Below, in pieces: positions 34,779-42,443 of a DNA stretch of 53,424 nt. The notes beneath the pieces are model-generated. The model was given only the letters and a program-made list of their open reading frames with translations, was not told the DNA's origin and did not search any database. This DNA is from Longimicrobiales bacterium (GTDB lineage: Bacteria; Gemmatimonadota; Gemmatimonadetes; Longimicrobiales; RSA9). The stretch is taken from the NCBI GenBank assembly GCA_035461765.1, contig DATHUY010000052.1, positions 1 through 53,424 on the forward strand, given 5' to 3'. Each line of letters begins with the position of its first letter. Within the stretch, counting starts at the first letter, position 1. The translations under genes were made by a program, and so were the position numbers.

Positions 34779-35018
34779 TCAGAGGTCGCCAGTGTCACGA
34801 TCCGCGCCTTCACGTGCCGATGCCGGCGATTCTTCCGGGGTGCGTACCGAGAGCAGCAGGGCAACGATCAGTGTCCCCCACCCTGGAAGGAGCCACACAG
34901 CGAGCTGCTCGCGATCGGGTACCGCAGCATAGAGGCCGAGGCCAAAGCCGCCGAGGACGGCTCCCACGCAGAGCAGGATAACTCCGGACGTCGTGAACTC
35001 CCACGCAAGACGCTTCAA
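34779..35018 (-). CDS. Small membrane protein
   Basis: Protein of 79 residues with two hydrophobic helices (SGVILLCVGAVLGGFGLGLYAAV; LAVWLLPGWGTLIVALLLSV) and a charged Glu/Asp/Arg tail (RTPEESPASAREGADRD). It starts at TTG in a weak ribosome-site context, so the start is uncertain. It lies 22 bp downstream of the 353-residue CxxC protein on the same strand and may be co-transcribed. No family recognised. Confidence 0.55.
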   Translation of the reverse strand: MKRLAWEFTTSGVILLCVGAVLGGFGLGLYAAVPDREQLAVWLLPGWGTLIVALLLSVRTPEESPASAREGADRDTGDL

Positions 35019-35040
35019 TGCTGTACCGTTCGCCGTGCCT

Positions 35041-36102
35041 TCATTGAGTGAGACGCCGGAGCTTGTTCAGCGCAGACTGGACCGGCGATGGTGTCAGGAT
35101 CCCGTCGGCGATCGCCGCGATCTCTTCCGCATCGCGCCAGGCGCGTTCCAGGCCGTGCAGCTCGCCCTGCAGCGCACGCATCTCAACGTCCTCGTGCAGA
35201 GCCATCTCGAGGGCCAGGCGATCCTCGTATCTCAGGCCGAACAGGCCGCTGGTGTACGCCTGCGTCCAGCCTGACTGCTGCGGTCGCCGTTTCCTGGAAT
35301 TCGGTTTGAACACCACGTGCGTGGCGGCCGGAGCGTACCTGCTGAGGCGTTCGAGATAGGCCTCAGTGCCCCCGGACCTATCGAGCATGCCGACGGCGGA
35401 CTTTACGATCTCGGGCTTGGCGCCGAACCGGTTCACGTGTGGCATGAGCTGCCCTGCGATTCGCAGGGCCTCAGCACCTTCCACGTGCGTTTCGCCCCCC
35501 TTGAAGCGAAGATCGAGTGCAATCGGCGAATCGATACCCCTGATGAGCTGCGTTTCGGCGAGGTGTCTGCGTCGCACAGCAACTGTACCTGAAGAATCCG
35601 TCCGCAGGCGAGCGATAATCTGATCAGGGCTTCCGTTCACAATGGAGCTGACGCCGTTCATGATAAGGCCGCCAAACGCAGCGATGCTCACCCCCGCTAC
35701 GGCTCCGCCGGCGATCAATGCGCCGAACGCGCCGAGCCCTCCTCCCGCGATCAGCATCTGGCGCCGTCTGCGCCGGCCGAACTGGTCACCATAACGCCAG
35801 GCGGCGAATTCCGGCCGCAGGGGTGCACCGATCCTTACGAGCTCGGTCCCATCCGCCAACCGGCTCAGGCCGATGTGCTCCGTGGAGGCTCGCTGCCGGG
35901 TGGAGCGGAACTGGCGCTCCGCCTGCTCGATCGCCTCCCAACGCTCCTCGAGGGGCGTGAGGTTCCAGCGCTCACACCGGCGACACACGACCCAGAGTCG
36001 GCCCTTACGACTGTCAAACGCGAGACGACGTCCAACCGGGAAGTCGTAAAGCGCCTCATTGCGCCCGAGATCGGAGTTACAGAAAAGACATGTGGAATAC
36101 AT
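35041..36102 (-). CDS. Conserved hypothetical protein with N-terminal CxxC pairs and a central Gly/Ala membrane segment
   Basis: Protein of 353 residues. The N-terminus has two cysteine pairs (CLFCNSDLG and VCRRCERW) that look like a zinc ribbon, with the conserved phrases FPVGRRLAFD and RWNLTPLEERWEAI. A glycine-rich hydrophobic stretch (GGGLGAFGALIAGGAVAG, about 119-150) is probably membrane-spanning or membrane-associated. The C-terminal half (ERLSRYAPAATHVVF ... LALEMALHEDVEMRALQGEL) is mostly helical. I recognise this as a conserved bacterial protein of unknown function. Confidence 0.7.
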   Translation of the reverse strand: MYSTCLFCNSDLGRNEALYDFPVGRRLAFDSRKGRLWVVCRRCERWNLTPLEERWEAIEQAERQFRSTRQRASTEHIGLSRLADGTELVRIGAPLRPEFAAWRYGDQFGRRRRRQMLIAGGGLGAFGALIAGGAVAGVSIAAFGGLIMNGVSSIVNGSPDQIIARLRTDSSGTVAVRRRHLAETQLIRGIDSPIALDLRFKGGETHVEGAEALRIAGQLMPHVNRFGAKPEIVKSAVGMLDRSGGTEAYLERLSRYAPAATHVVFKPNSRKRRPQQSGWTQAYTSGLFGLRYEDRLALEMALHEDVEMRALQGELHGLERAWRDAEEIAAIADGILTPSPVQSALNKLRRLTQ

Positions 36103-36119
36103 CTGCGATGCGACGGGGC

Positions 36120-36578
36120 CTAGGGCACGTCGCCGACTATCCAGTAGCGCCCCGGGCAGTGGGTCTGTGCGCGCTGCCGGTCGGCTGCGCTCATGGCCGC
36201 GCCCTGCAACGATGTCACTTCGCCGCCGCCGAGGCGGAACGTACCGCCGACTCGGCCGATCTCACGACCTGTCGCATCGCGCACGACCATCTCGTCGCCG
36301 CTCTGGACCATCGTGAAGCCATTCGGCCACACCACCGTGGCCGGGTCGGGCGAATCGAAGCGCAGGCAGCCCGCCGCATCCGCGACCACCCGGCCCTCGA
36401 ACAACGCTTCCATCACCGCGGTCGGAGTCGCGTTCTGCCGGACGAACACAATTCCGGTCCGCTCCTGGAAGTTGAGCGGATCGAACGAAAGCACGTCTTC
36501 CGGGGATGAGCAGGCCGCGGCCAGCAGGGCCGTCGCGGCGACGGCCACACGGCGACAGAGGGGGGAGGAGGTCATCAT
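36120..36578 (-). CDS. Hypothetical lipoprotein
   Basis: Protein of about 152 residues. The signal peptide ends at lipobox LAAACS (Cys about 23). The remaining beta-rich domain contains one further cysteine pair (AAGCLRFD and AQTHCPGR). AAAGGG upstream favours the ATG at 36578; the frame also has an upstream TTG. No family recognised. It is 17 bp from the CxxC protein gene and likely co-transcribed. Confidence 0.65.
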   Translation of the reverse strand: MMTSSPLCRRVAVAATALLAAACSSPEDVLSFDPLNFQERTGIVFVRQNATPTAVMEALFEGRVVADAAGCLRFDSPDPATVVWPNGFTMVQSGDEMVVRDATGREIGRVGGTFRLGGGEVTSLQGAAMSAADRQRAQTHCPGRYWIVGDVP

Positions 36579-36650
36579 GGTCAACGCCCTTTCGCTGTCA
36601 GTGCCACAAGAGGAACGCGCGAGCCGGCTGAGCCGTGGCAGCCGCGCGCG

Positions 36651-37088
36651 TCAGCTCCGAGGGCCCCTCCTCGTCGTGATGACAATGACTCCGTACGCTC
36701 CGTCGATCCCGTAGCGTGCAGCCTCACTTCCTTTCAGGACCCGGATCGATTCGATATTGAACGGATCCACGGCCGGGACGGCACCCTCGGGGCCCGTCGG
36801 GATCGGCGACCCATCCAGTATGTACAGTGGGAAGGCATCGCGTTCCGTGAGTGATGCGGTGCCGCGAATGCGCAGAGCGACGCCGCCATCCGACGTGCGC
36901 GTCAGTACGATTCCGGGGACGAAGCGTTCCAGTACCCGTTCCAGCGGTTCACCGGGTCTGCTGGCCAGCTGTTCACGCGTGACCAGTGTCCCCGACGTCT
37001 GGTCCTGTCGTGCTGCCGCGGAGGCGCAGCCAGCGGCAGTGATTGCGACGACGGACAACAGCGTTGCGACGCGAAGCACGATGCGCAT
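36651..37088 (-). CDS. Stand-alone TonB-plug domain lipoprotein
   Basis: Protein of 145 residues. Lipobox TAAGC gives a lipid anchor at residue 21. The rest is a TonB-dependent-receptor plug-like domain: LERVLERFVPGIVLT, ALRIRGTASL, PLYILDGSPI, IESIRVLKGSEAARYGI and GVIVITTRRG. These match plug domains of SusC-type receptors, but no barrel follows; the frame ends at 36651. A GAGG site lies about 8 nt upstream. The same type of stand-alone plug protein occurs in Gemmatimonadota and could interact with a TonB complex or receptor. Function is inferred from the fold only. Confidence 0.8.
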   Translation of the reverse strand: MRIVLRVATLLSVVAITAAGCASAAARQDQTSGTLVTREQLASRPGEPLERVLERFVPGIVLTRTSDGGVALRIRGTASLTERDAFPLYILDGSPIPTGPEGAVPAVDPFNIESIRVLKGSEAARYGIDGAYGVIVITTRRGPRS

Positions 37089-37129
37089 GGGGACCTCGCC
37101 TGGTGGGGGTTACGAGGCACGATACCCGT

Positions 37130-37837
37130 TCATTCTGGCGGTGCGGAGCTCAGCCGGAAAGGGATGGATGCCAGGAAGGTGCGGTTGAGACTTGCGCTAT
37201 AGGGGCCCAGCGCAATGGCGGACGACACTCTGCCATCCACACGCAGTATACCTTCGCTCACTTCAAGTGGAAACAGTGATGTTGGAATGGAAAATCGGCC
37301 GTCTGGCACCGCTCTACCGGAGACTGACAGGACGCTTTGCTCCGCCGTAATTACCGTCCACGACCAGTTCACCGTCTGACCTGATATGCTGTCCGCGAAT
37401 CCGGCCAGTTCCACATGGGCGATGTCGCCGCGGGCGGCTACCAGTGTGTCGCTGGCCATGACTCCAATCGGAGTCGAAGTCAATTTCGGAACGATCGGCT
37501 CTGATACGGTACCTGGTACTTGGATCTCGAGAGGGATGCCGGGTGTTCCGATATCCGGGACAAGGTACCGGCGTTCGCCGCTCGGGGACGTCTTGTCCGC
37601 ACCGTACATGTCACCGGTAACGAGGATCGAGTCGGATACGAGTGGCGTTGCAGCTCCGGAGGGGTCGGTACCGGGATCAATCCAGAGAACCAGTTCGACC
37701 TGATTCTCCGGGCTCGTGTGGAGTGATACGTATATTCTGGGCTCGCGCGGTGTTGTCTCCACCGCGGTGAGCTCGAAACAGCCCGTCAGTACGAGCAGCC
37801 CCGCAATCTTCCAGGTGTGACAGCGCCGTCTGGTCAC
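37130..37837 (-). CDS. Hypothetical lipoprotein
   Basis: Protein of 235 residues. The signal peptide ends in LVLTGC (Cys about 20), then beta-rich sequence (RIYVSLHTSPENQVELVLW, ILRVDGRVSSAIALG). No domain recognised. It starts at GTG 37837, overlapping the stop of the HExxH protein gene by 4 bp (GTGA), so both are probably translated together. Confidence 0.65.
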   Translation of the reverse strand: MTRRRCHTWKIAGLLVLTGCFELTAVETTPREPRIYVSLHTSPENQVELVLWIDPGTDPSGAATPLVSDSILVTGDMYGADKTSPSGERRYLVPDIGTPGIPLEIQVPGTVSEPIVPKLTSTPIGVMASDTLVAARGDIAHVELAGFADSISGQTVNWSWTVITAEQSVLSVSGRAVPDGRFSIPTSLFPLEVSEGILRVDGRVSSAIALGPYSASLNRTFLASIPFRLSSAPPE

Positions 37838-38688
37838 CGTCTGCCCAGAAAGTCTGCTTCCGATTCCCAGAAATCCCTAATGCTGGGCACAGTCCAGTCC
37901 ACGCCGTCGGAAACGGCCGGTCCGATCACGCCCACACGCGCAACGGAGCCCAGGCTCTTCCCGAGGGCGAACCAGCCAAGCAGATACTCCTCGGCAGGGT
38001 CGTTGAAGACAAGCTGGGCGAAGTCGTATTGAAGGACATGCGCCCGCTCATGACCGAGCGTCTCGCCGTCATCGTCCGCACTTACGGCTCGATCCAGCAG
38101 GATCAGTCCGGCTACGGACGCTCCGTTCAGGGGTCGGCCATCGTGACGGAGACGGTGCTGGTGTGCCTGAAACACTGGCGCGCCGGATGAGATCGAAGCG
38201 CGTCCGTCCAGCTCCAATCGCTCGTCGAATCCGGCAGCAGTCAGCCACGCGAGGGCGTAGAGATCGATGACGGGACGCACCGACACGCGGTCCCCGTAGT
38301 CAACACGAAGTAGCATCGGGCCCAGCGGCAGCCAGATGCGGGACAAGACAGGTTTGCCATCACCGGCATTACGTGTAAAGGAAGAGCCGACGGCCGATAT
38401 CTGTCGTCCCATGAGGCCGGCCCCCCAGAAATCCTCGACAGCCACTCTGCGGCCAGTGTAGACGACAGCTCCCCCGAGGGCCCCGGTCGCAAAGCCGTGC
38501 TTGAAGGATCCCTTCCGGATGACTTGCAGCAGGCCGGCCGATAATCCGGCGACGAGCGCGTTCGCACTCGCGAACGTGACTTCGCCCATCCAATCCTCCG
38601 AAGCCCAGTGACCGGAAGGGGGATCCTGGGCTTTCAGCGGCTGCGCGATTGCCGCCGCGATCAGCAGTGTGACGAGAACTCTCGTCAT
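37834..38688 (-). CDS. Exported protein with HExxH motif
   Basis: Protein of about 284 residues. Signal peptide MTRVLVTLLIAAAIAQPL (mature start after KAQ) is followed by a Gly-rich hydrophobic part (AGLSAGLLQVIRKG ... GALGGAVVYTG), then beta structure. HERAH at residues 213-217 within ETLGHERAHVLQYDF has the HExxH form of zinc metalloproteases, and WESEADFLG at the end supplies acidic residues. Whether it is a peptidase is unproven; the fold is not one I recognise. The ATG was chosen at the signal peptide start. It is coupled by a 4-bp overlap to the next lipoprotein gene. Confidence 0.7.
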   Translation of the reverse strand: MTRVLVTLLIAAAIAQPLKAQDPPSGHWASEDWMGEVTFASANALVAGLSAGLLQVIRKGSFKHGFATGALGGAVVYTGRRVAVEDFWGAGLMGRQISAVGSSFTRNAGDGKPVLSRIWLPLGPMLLRVDYGDRVSVRPVIDLYALAWLTAAGFDERLELDGRASISSGAPVFQAHQHRLRHDGRPLNGASVAGLILLDRAVSADDDGETLGHERAHVLQYDFAQLVFNDPAEEYLLGWFALGKSLGSVARVGVIGPAVSDGVDWTVPSIRDFWESEADFLGRR

Positions 38689-38699
38689 TCGGGGCCGTG

Positions 38700-39275
38700 T
38701 CAGGCGAGGCGCGGGGGGCGTGGATCGCCCGGGCTGCCGATATAGCGCCTCGACACCCGAAGGGTTCCCCAGCGGATGACGAACGCCAGGGGCACCGCCC
38801 ACACCATGGTGAAGCACACGAAGATGCCCGTAGCGACAGCGCTATCGGCAATGCTGCCCGCCGACCCTGCAGCGATCAGGACTCCAACAGGAATGCCTGC
38901 ACCGAGGCCCATCAGGAAGCCGAGCCGAAGCGTGCGACGGACCCAGCCATGACTGGTCTGCGCCAGCACGCCAGCCTCGAGTTTCGCCGCTGCTGCTTCA
39001 GGATCACGAAGCGTCTTCCTGGCGACATGATCGCCGTAACCGATACTGCCCACGGCCAGCAGGAGAGCGCCCATGCAACGTATCCAGAATGCCGGCTGGA
39101 GCGGATAGAACGCGAGGGTTCCTTCCACAATCACAGATGGGATCACGACAATCAACAGCACTGCCATGAAGAGAGTTCTGAGCCAGAGTCCGATGCGGTG
39201 CGCTCCAGCCATGGGATGCCGGTTTGCGGCACGGCGAAGACGCTCGGCGGTGTCAGCGATTCTGTTCTCCTGCAT
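38700..39275 (-). CDS. Hypothetical membrane protein
   Basis: Protein of about 191 residues: MQENRIADTAERLRRAANRH, then hydrophobic segments LFMAVLLIVVIPSVIV, CMGALLLAVGSIGYGD, LGFLMGLGAGIPVGVLIAAG and ATGIFVCFTMVWAVPLAFVI. The C-terminus is basic. The ATG at 39275 is preceded by CGGAG. It ends 11 bp before the HExxH protein's start and may be co-transcribed. Family unknown. Confidence 0.6.
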   Translation of the reverse strand: MQENRIADTAERLRRAANRHPMAGAHRIGLWLRTLFMAVLLIVVIPSVIVEGTLAFYPLQPAFWIRCMGALLLAVGSIGYGDHVARKTLRDPEAAAAKLEAGVLAQTSHGWVRRTLRLGFLMGLGAGIPVGVLIAAGSAGSIADSAVATGIFVCFTMVWAVPLAFVIRWGTLRVSRRYIGSPGDPRPPRLA

Positions 39276-39318
39276 GAGGCTCCGCTCTCCAGGGAATGTG
39301 GAGTGATCGCTTCTGCCG

Positions 39319-39960
39319 TCAGGCAGCGGAATGAATGCGCGCCGTGCGGACATCGGGATCATCGCGCAGAACATTTGCAATCGCGTCTGCGATCTTCCTG
39401 GCACCCCGCGCGGAGGGCTCGATCTGCATGACGAAGTCGGAAGCCGACGTACACACGTCCCGAAGCTCGAGCACTTCCAGCCCGAGGCGGGTTGCAATTC
39501 TGATGATACGATCGTTCAGGACCGCGAGCGGTACACGCGCCAGCTCCGCAAAATGCCGCGGTTCCAGTTGCACTTCGTAGATGGTGCAGAGCACCGTGCG
39601 CTCCGCCGCGGCGGCGACGGAGCGCGCCACCTCGTCATACCTCGCGGAGAATCGATCGGCAATCGCGAGGAGCTCTCCGAGGACAGCTGCGGCGCTTGTC
39701 GAGGATCTGGCGAGAAGTTCAATTTGCTGCGTGAGGTCATTGCCTCCAATGCTCAAGAACGCGACCGCATCGCGCGTGGGCATCCGTCGGATCTGGCCCG
39801 GTACGTCCGACATGATCGCACCGTCGCGGGCGAGCAGATCTACCGTCCATTCAGCGCCCAGGACCGATCGCAAGTGCGTTGCCGTGTCAGGCGCGCCCCC
39901 CGTATACGGCTGATTGTCGAGGATCGAGTCTCCCAGCAGGAGTACCGTTTGCCGCGCCAT
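39319..39960 (-). CDS. SGNH/GDSL-type hydrolase with altered block V
   Basis: Protein of about 213 residues, probably cytosolic (no signal peptide). Block I GDSILDN gives the Ser nucleophile S12, the block II Gly lies in LLARDGA, and block III is GGND (71-74). Block V, usually DxxHPS, reads IEPSARG near residue 180: a Glu stands where the catalytic His normally is. The rest of the C-terminal helix (KIADAI) is intact. The substituted residue may still act as a base in this subfamily, or the enzyme may be inactive. GGGAG lies upstream of the ATG. Confidence 0.82.
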   Translation of the reverse strand: MARQTVLLLGDSILDNQPYTGGAPDTATHLRSVLGAEWTVDLLARDGAIMSDVPGQIRRMPTRDAVAFLSIGGNDLTQQIELLARSSTSAAAVLGELLAIADRFSARYDEVARSVAAAAERTVLCTIYEVQLEPRHFAELARVPLAVLNDRIIRIATRLGLEVLELRDVCTSASDFVMQIEPSARGARKIADAIANVLRDDPDVRTARIHSAA

Positions 39961-39997
39961 GCCTGCTCCCCATCGTTGCGCTCGCCCCCCGAACGAG

Positions 39998-40435
39998 TCA
40001 GAGGATCTGCTCGTAGAGCAGAAGAACGCGTCCCTCATGATCTGTTTGACCAAACCGCCGATACCCGAGGCGCTCGTAGATGCGCCGGGCACGAGCATTG
40101 TCCTCGAATACATCGAGCCACAGTCGTGCCCGCCCGAGATCGTGCCGGGCAACGTCGCTGATCATGCTGACGACCATGCTTCCGTAGCCTCGTCCGGCAT
40201 CAGCGATGACAATGCGTCGGAATTCGACGCTGCAGCCGTCCGGGTCAAGCACGAGAATGGCGAACCCGATCAGGTCGCTGCCTCGGTAAACGGATTTGTA
40301 CAACACCTCCGGCCGATCGAGCTCGCGGTAGTGTCGTTCGAGCGAGTAGGGCATCACGAAATTGTCGCCATGGGCCGACTCGAGCGCGGCAATGTGCGGA
40401 ATGTCGTCTGCAATGGTATCGCGAAGCTCGATCAC
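39998..40435 (-). CDS. GNAT family N-acetyltransferase
   Basis: Protein of 145 residues with the acetyl-CoA-binding signature RGYGS in VIADAGRGYGSMVVSMI and the C-terminal beta strand LWLDVFEDNARARRIYERLG typical of GNAT enzymes. The acceptor is unknown. It starts at GTG 40435, overlapping the upstream propeller gene by 4 bp (GTGA), a translationally coupled pair. Confidence 0.85.
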   Translation of the reverse strand: MIELRDTIADDIPHIAALESAHGDNFVMPYSLERHYRELDRPEVLYKSVYRGSDLIGFAILVLDPDGCSVEFRRIVIADAGRGYGSMVVSMISDVARHDLGRARLWLDVFEDNARARRIYERLGYRRFGQTDHEGRVLLLYEQIL

Positions 40436-41595
40436 GTTCTGTCGAGGCGATAGACGGCAACGTACTGGACACCGTCTTCATCCACTTCTACCTGGTACAG
40501 ACTATCGCCCCTCACGTATACGGGCACGCTCGCACCTCGCGGAGGCGCAGCGGCTCGCCCGAGCAGGGCACCGCTCTGCGCGAAGATGTCCCAGGCGAAA
40601 CCAGAGGGAGTCGCGGCCTCGACCCACATGCGGCCCGTGTCGTCGAAGAGGAGGTCACGCATTGCAGAACGGCTTTCAGGCCGCTCCAGAGCCTCCGGTT
40701 CACACCGCGATCCGGGGAATCGCTCACGCATCTGATCATATGGCTCCACCGCGGCACGCCAGAGCGAATCGGGATAGGGAACCGCCGCCTGCTCGCGGTG
40801 GATGACGGCAAGGGTATCACCCTTCGGATCCAGCCGGGCGATCCGATACTGCTCCGACCACGCAACCGCGATCTGGCCGCCGGGGGGAGGATACGAGAAC
40901 AGTGTAGTCGGAGCGTCCGGTATGCTTATGAACTGAATACCACCATCAGGCCGGTCACACCGAAGGCCGTAGGCCTCGACGCTCTCGGGGGCGGCGGGCA
41001 CGGCAATCGTATCGGCCGGGCCTGTCGGCGTGATCCTCACGAAGGGCAGCCGATCGTGTCCTGGCGCAATGACCGGGACATAGAACCCCTGGTCGCCAAG
41101 CGGATGCATTCGAACGAATGTACCTGGCCCCGTGATCGGGTAGTGTCGGATCCCGTCGATCCATGTCCCCTGCCGGGTGAAGCGACCGATTCTGGCGTTG
41201 CTCGGGTCCATCGCCACCAGTTCGTCGCCCAGCCATGCCAGGCTGTAGAGATCACCGAACTCACCGGGGCCGCCCCCGCGTCTGCCGATCGTGTGCAGCC
41301 AGGACCCGTCGACGTCGAAGACTCGAATTTCGCTGGCCATGTTGTCGGCGACATAGATCCTGCCTTCTCCGTCTGCCACGACGGAGCGGATACGACCGAA
41401 GGCAGCGGGACCTGAGTCGACGGCGCCGATCCGAGTCACGGGCGTCAGCGACCATGCAGGAGCCTCACCGACGTTACGCACGTGCTCTACACCGCCCACA
41501 GTGTCGATACGCGTCTCGAGGTTCGCTGCCGGGTCATCCGCCGCATCGCAGGATACGGCTAGCAGCACGGCGGCGGTGACGGTGAGTCTTCTCAT
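40432..41595 (-). CDS. 6-bladed beta-propeller lipoprotein
   Basis: Protein of about 387 residues: signal MRRLTVTAAVLLAVSC (lipidated Cys at 16), then DRVEHVRN-type start and propeller blades. The hallmark reads TIGRRGGGPGEFGDL, as in the propeller gene at 29099-30229; SEIRVFDVDGSWLHT and ARIGRFTRQGTWIDG are other blades. The open frame extends far upstream but the signal peptide sets the ATG. Its stop overlaps the GNAT gene. Function unknown. Confidence 0.84.
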   Translation of the reverse strand: MRRLTVTAAVLLAVSCDAADDPAANLETRIDTVGGVEHVRNVGEAPAWSLTPVTRIGAVDSGPAAFGRIRSVVADGEGRIYVADNMASEIRVFDVDGSWLHTIGRRGGGPGEFGDLYSLAWLGDELVAMDPSNARIGRFTRQGTWIDGIRHYPITGPGTFVRMHPLGDQGFYVPVIAPGHDRLPFVRITPTGPADTIAVPAAPESVEAYGLRCDRPDGGIQFISIPDAPTTLFSYPPPGGQIAVAWSEQYRIARLDPKGDTLAVIHREQAAVPYPDSLWRAAVEPYDQMRERFPGSRCEPEALERPESRSAMRDLLFDDTGRMWVEAATPSGFAWDIFAQSGALLGRAAAPPRGASVPVYVRGDSLYQVEVDEDGVQYVAVYRLDRT

Positions 41596-41621
41596 GGTGG
41601 CAGGTCCAGGGGATGACTGGA

Positions 41622-42269
41622 TCAGAGTTCGGGCGTCCGCTCGGCACGACGGTGGCTTTGCCATAGAAGTGCCCGGCGCAAACGCGAAAGTCCCGTTCCA
41701 CCCCACGGCAGGCGGCGACCGCGCGTTCTGACAGGGTGCGAAAGCAACTGGCTCAGCCTGGTCTCGGTTACAAACATGCCTCCGGGGACCAGGACGCGTT
41801 CGATTTCGCGGAGCGCGTTCCCCGGGCGTGCGATGTGATAACAAGTGCCGAAATCAATCACGATGTCGAAGGCCGCGTCCCGGAATGGCAGACGACGGAC
41901 ATCCGCCTGTACGAGCCCGGTACCAGGGGTGTTTCGAGGTAGCCGCTCCTGCGCCTGCGCGAGGAGCGTTGCGTCAAGATCGAGGCCGACGAGGTGCGCC
42001 GGGGCGAGGTGACGCAGGAACACCGGGAGCGCGACGCCGCGCCCACACCCCACCTCGAGCACGCGAGCGCCGCGGGGTAATCCGAGCATCGTGAGCATGA
42101 TTGGGATCTCGAGATGCTCCTGGAGCCAGTTTCGGCGGCCGATGTCGGGAAATACGCGGTATTCGGACTCGGTGTTCCGCAGAACATGAGCAGCAGGAAA
42201 CTGGAAGTCAGGCACCGGGTGACGCTTCGTGCCAAACACGGGCCCGGCTCTGTCTGCTAGTCCGGCCAT
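41622..42269 (-). CDS. SAM-dependent methyltransferase (class I)
   Basis: Protein of 215 residues with the SAM motif VLEVGCGRGVALPVF (about 70-84), the acidic Asp after the second strand (LVGLDLDATLLAQA) and motif FDIVIDFGTCYHI. The N-terminal part (NTESEYRVFPDIGRRNWLQE) resembles that of methyltransferases acting on small molecules or lipids. It lies downstream of the VOC remnant and its start lies inside that remnant's end; ATG 42269 has no good ribosome site, so a later start is possible. Confidence 0.83.
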   Translation of the reverse strand: MAGLADRAGPVFGTKRHPVPDFQFPAAHVLRNTESEYRVFPDIGRRNWLQEHLEIPIMLTMLGLPRGARVLEVGCGRGVALPVFLRHLAPAHLVGLDLDATLLAQAQERLPRNTPGTGLVQADVRRLPFRDAAFDIVIDFGTCYHIARPGNALREIERVLVPGGMFVTETRLSQLLSHPVRTRGRRLPWGGTGLSRLRRALLWQSHRRAERTPEL

Positions 42270-42390
42270 TTGAGGATCGCGCCGCGAAAGTCTTCGAGGT
42301 GTATGGCCAGAGGGAATACCAAGCTCCCAGTGCCGTGTTGCCGCCCGTGCTCTTGAAGAACACGCCGCCGATTCCGGTTACCTTCGCCAT
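42257..42390 (-). pseudogene. Truncated, frameshifted VOC (glyoxalase-fold) gene
   Basis: A perfect ribosome site (GGGAGG) and ATG at 42390 open a frame reading MAKVTGIGGVFFKS and then ALGAWY, the conserved start of VOC/glyoxalase-fold proteins. The frame then shifts near 42320, and LEDFRGAILKWPD continues in another frame to a stop at 42257. Intact relatives are about 120-130 residues, so more than half is missing. The methyltransferase start (42269) lies within the broken end, suggesting a deletion fused the remnant to it. Confidence 0.8.
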
Positions 42391-42443
42391 CGGTGCCTCC
42401 CGGGTATGTACGACACGCTAGTGAACGCCGTCCATCACCTGTG

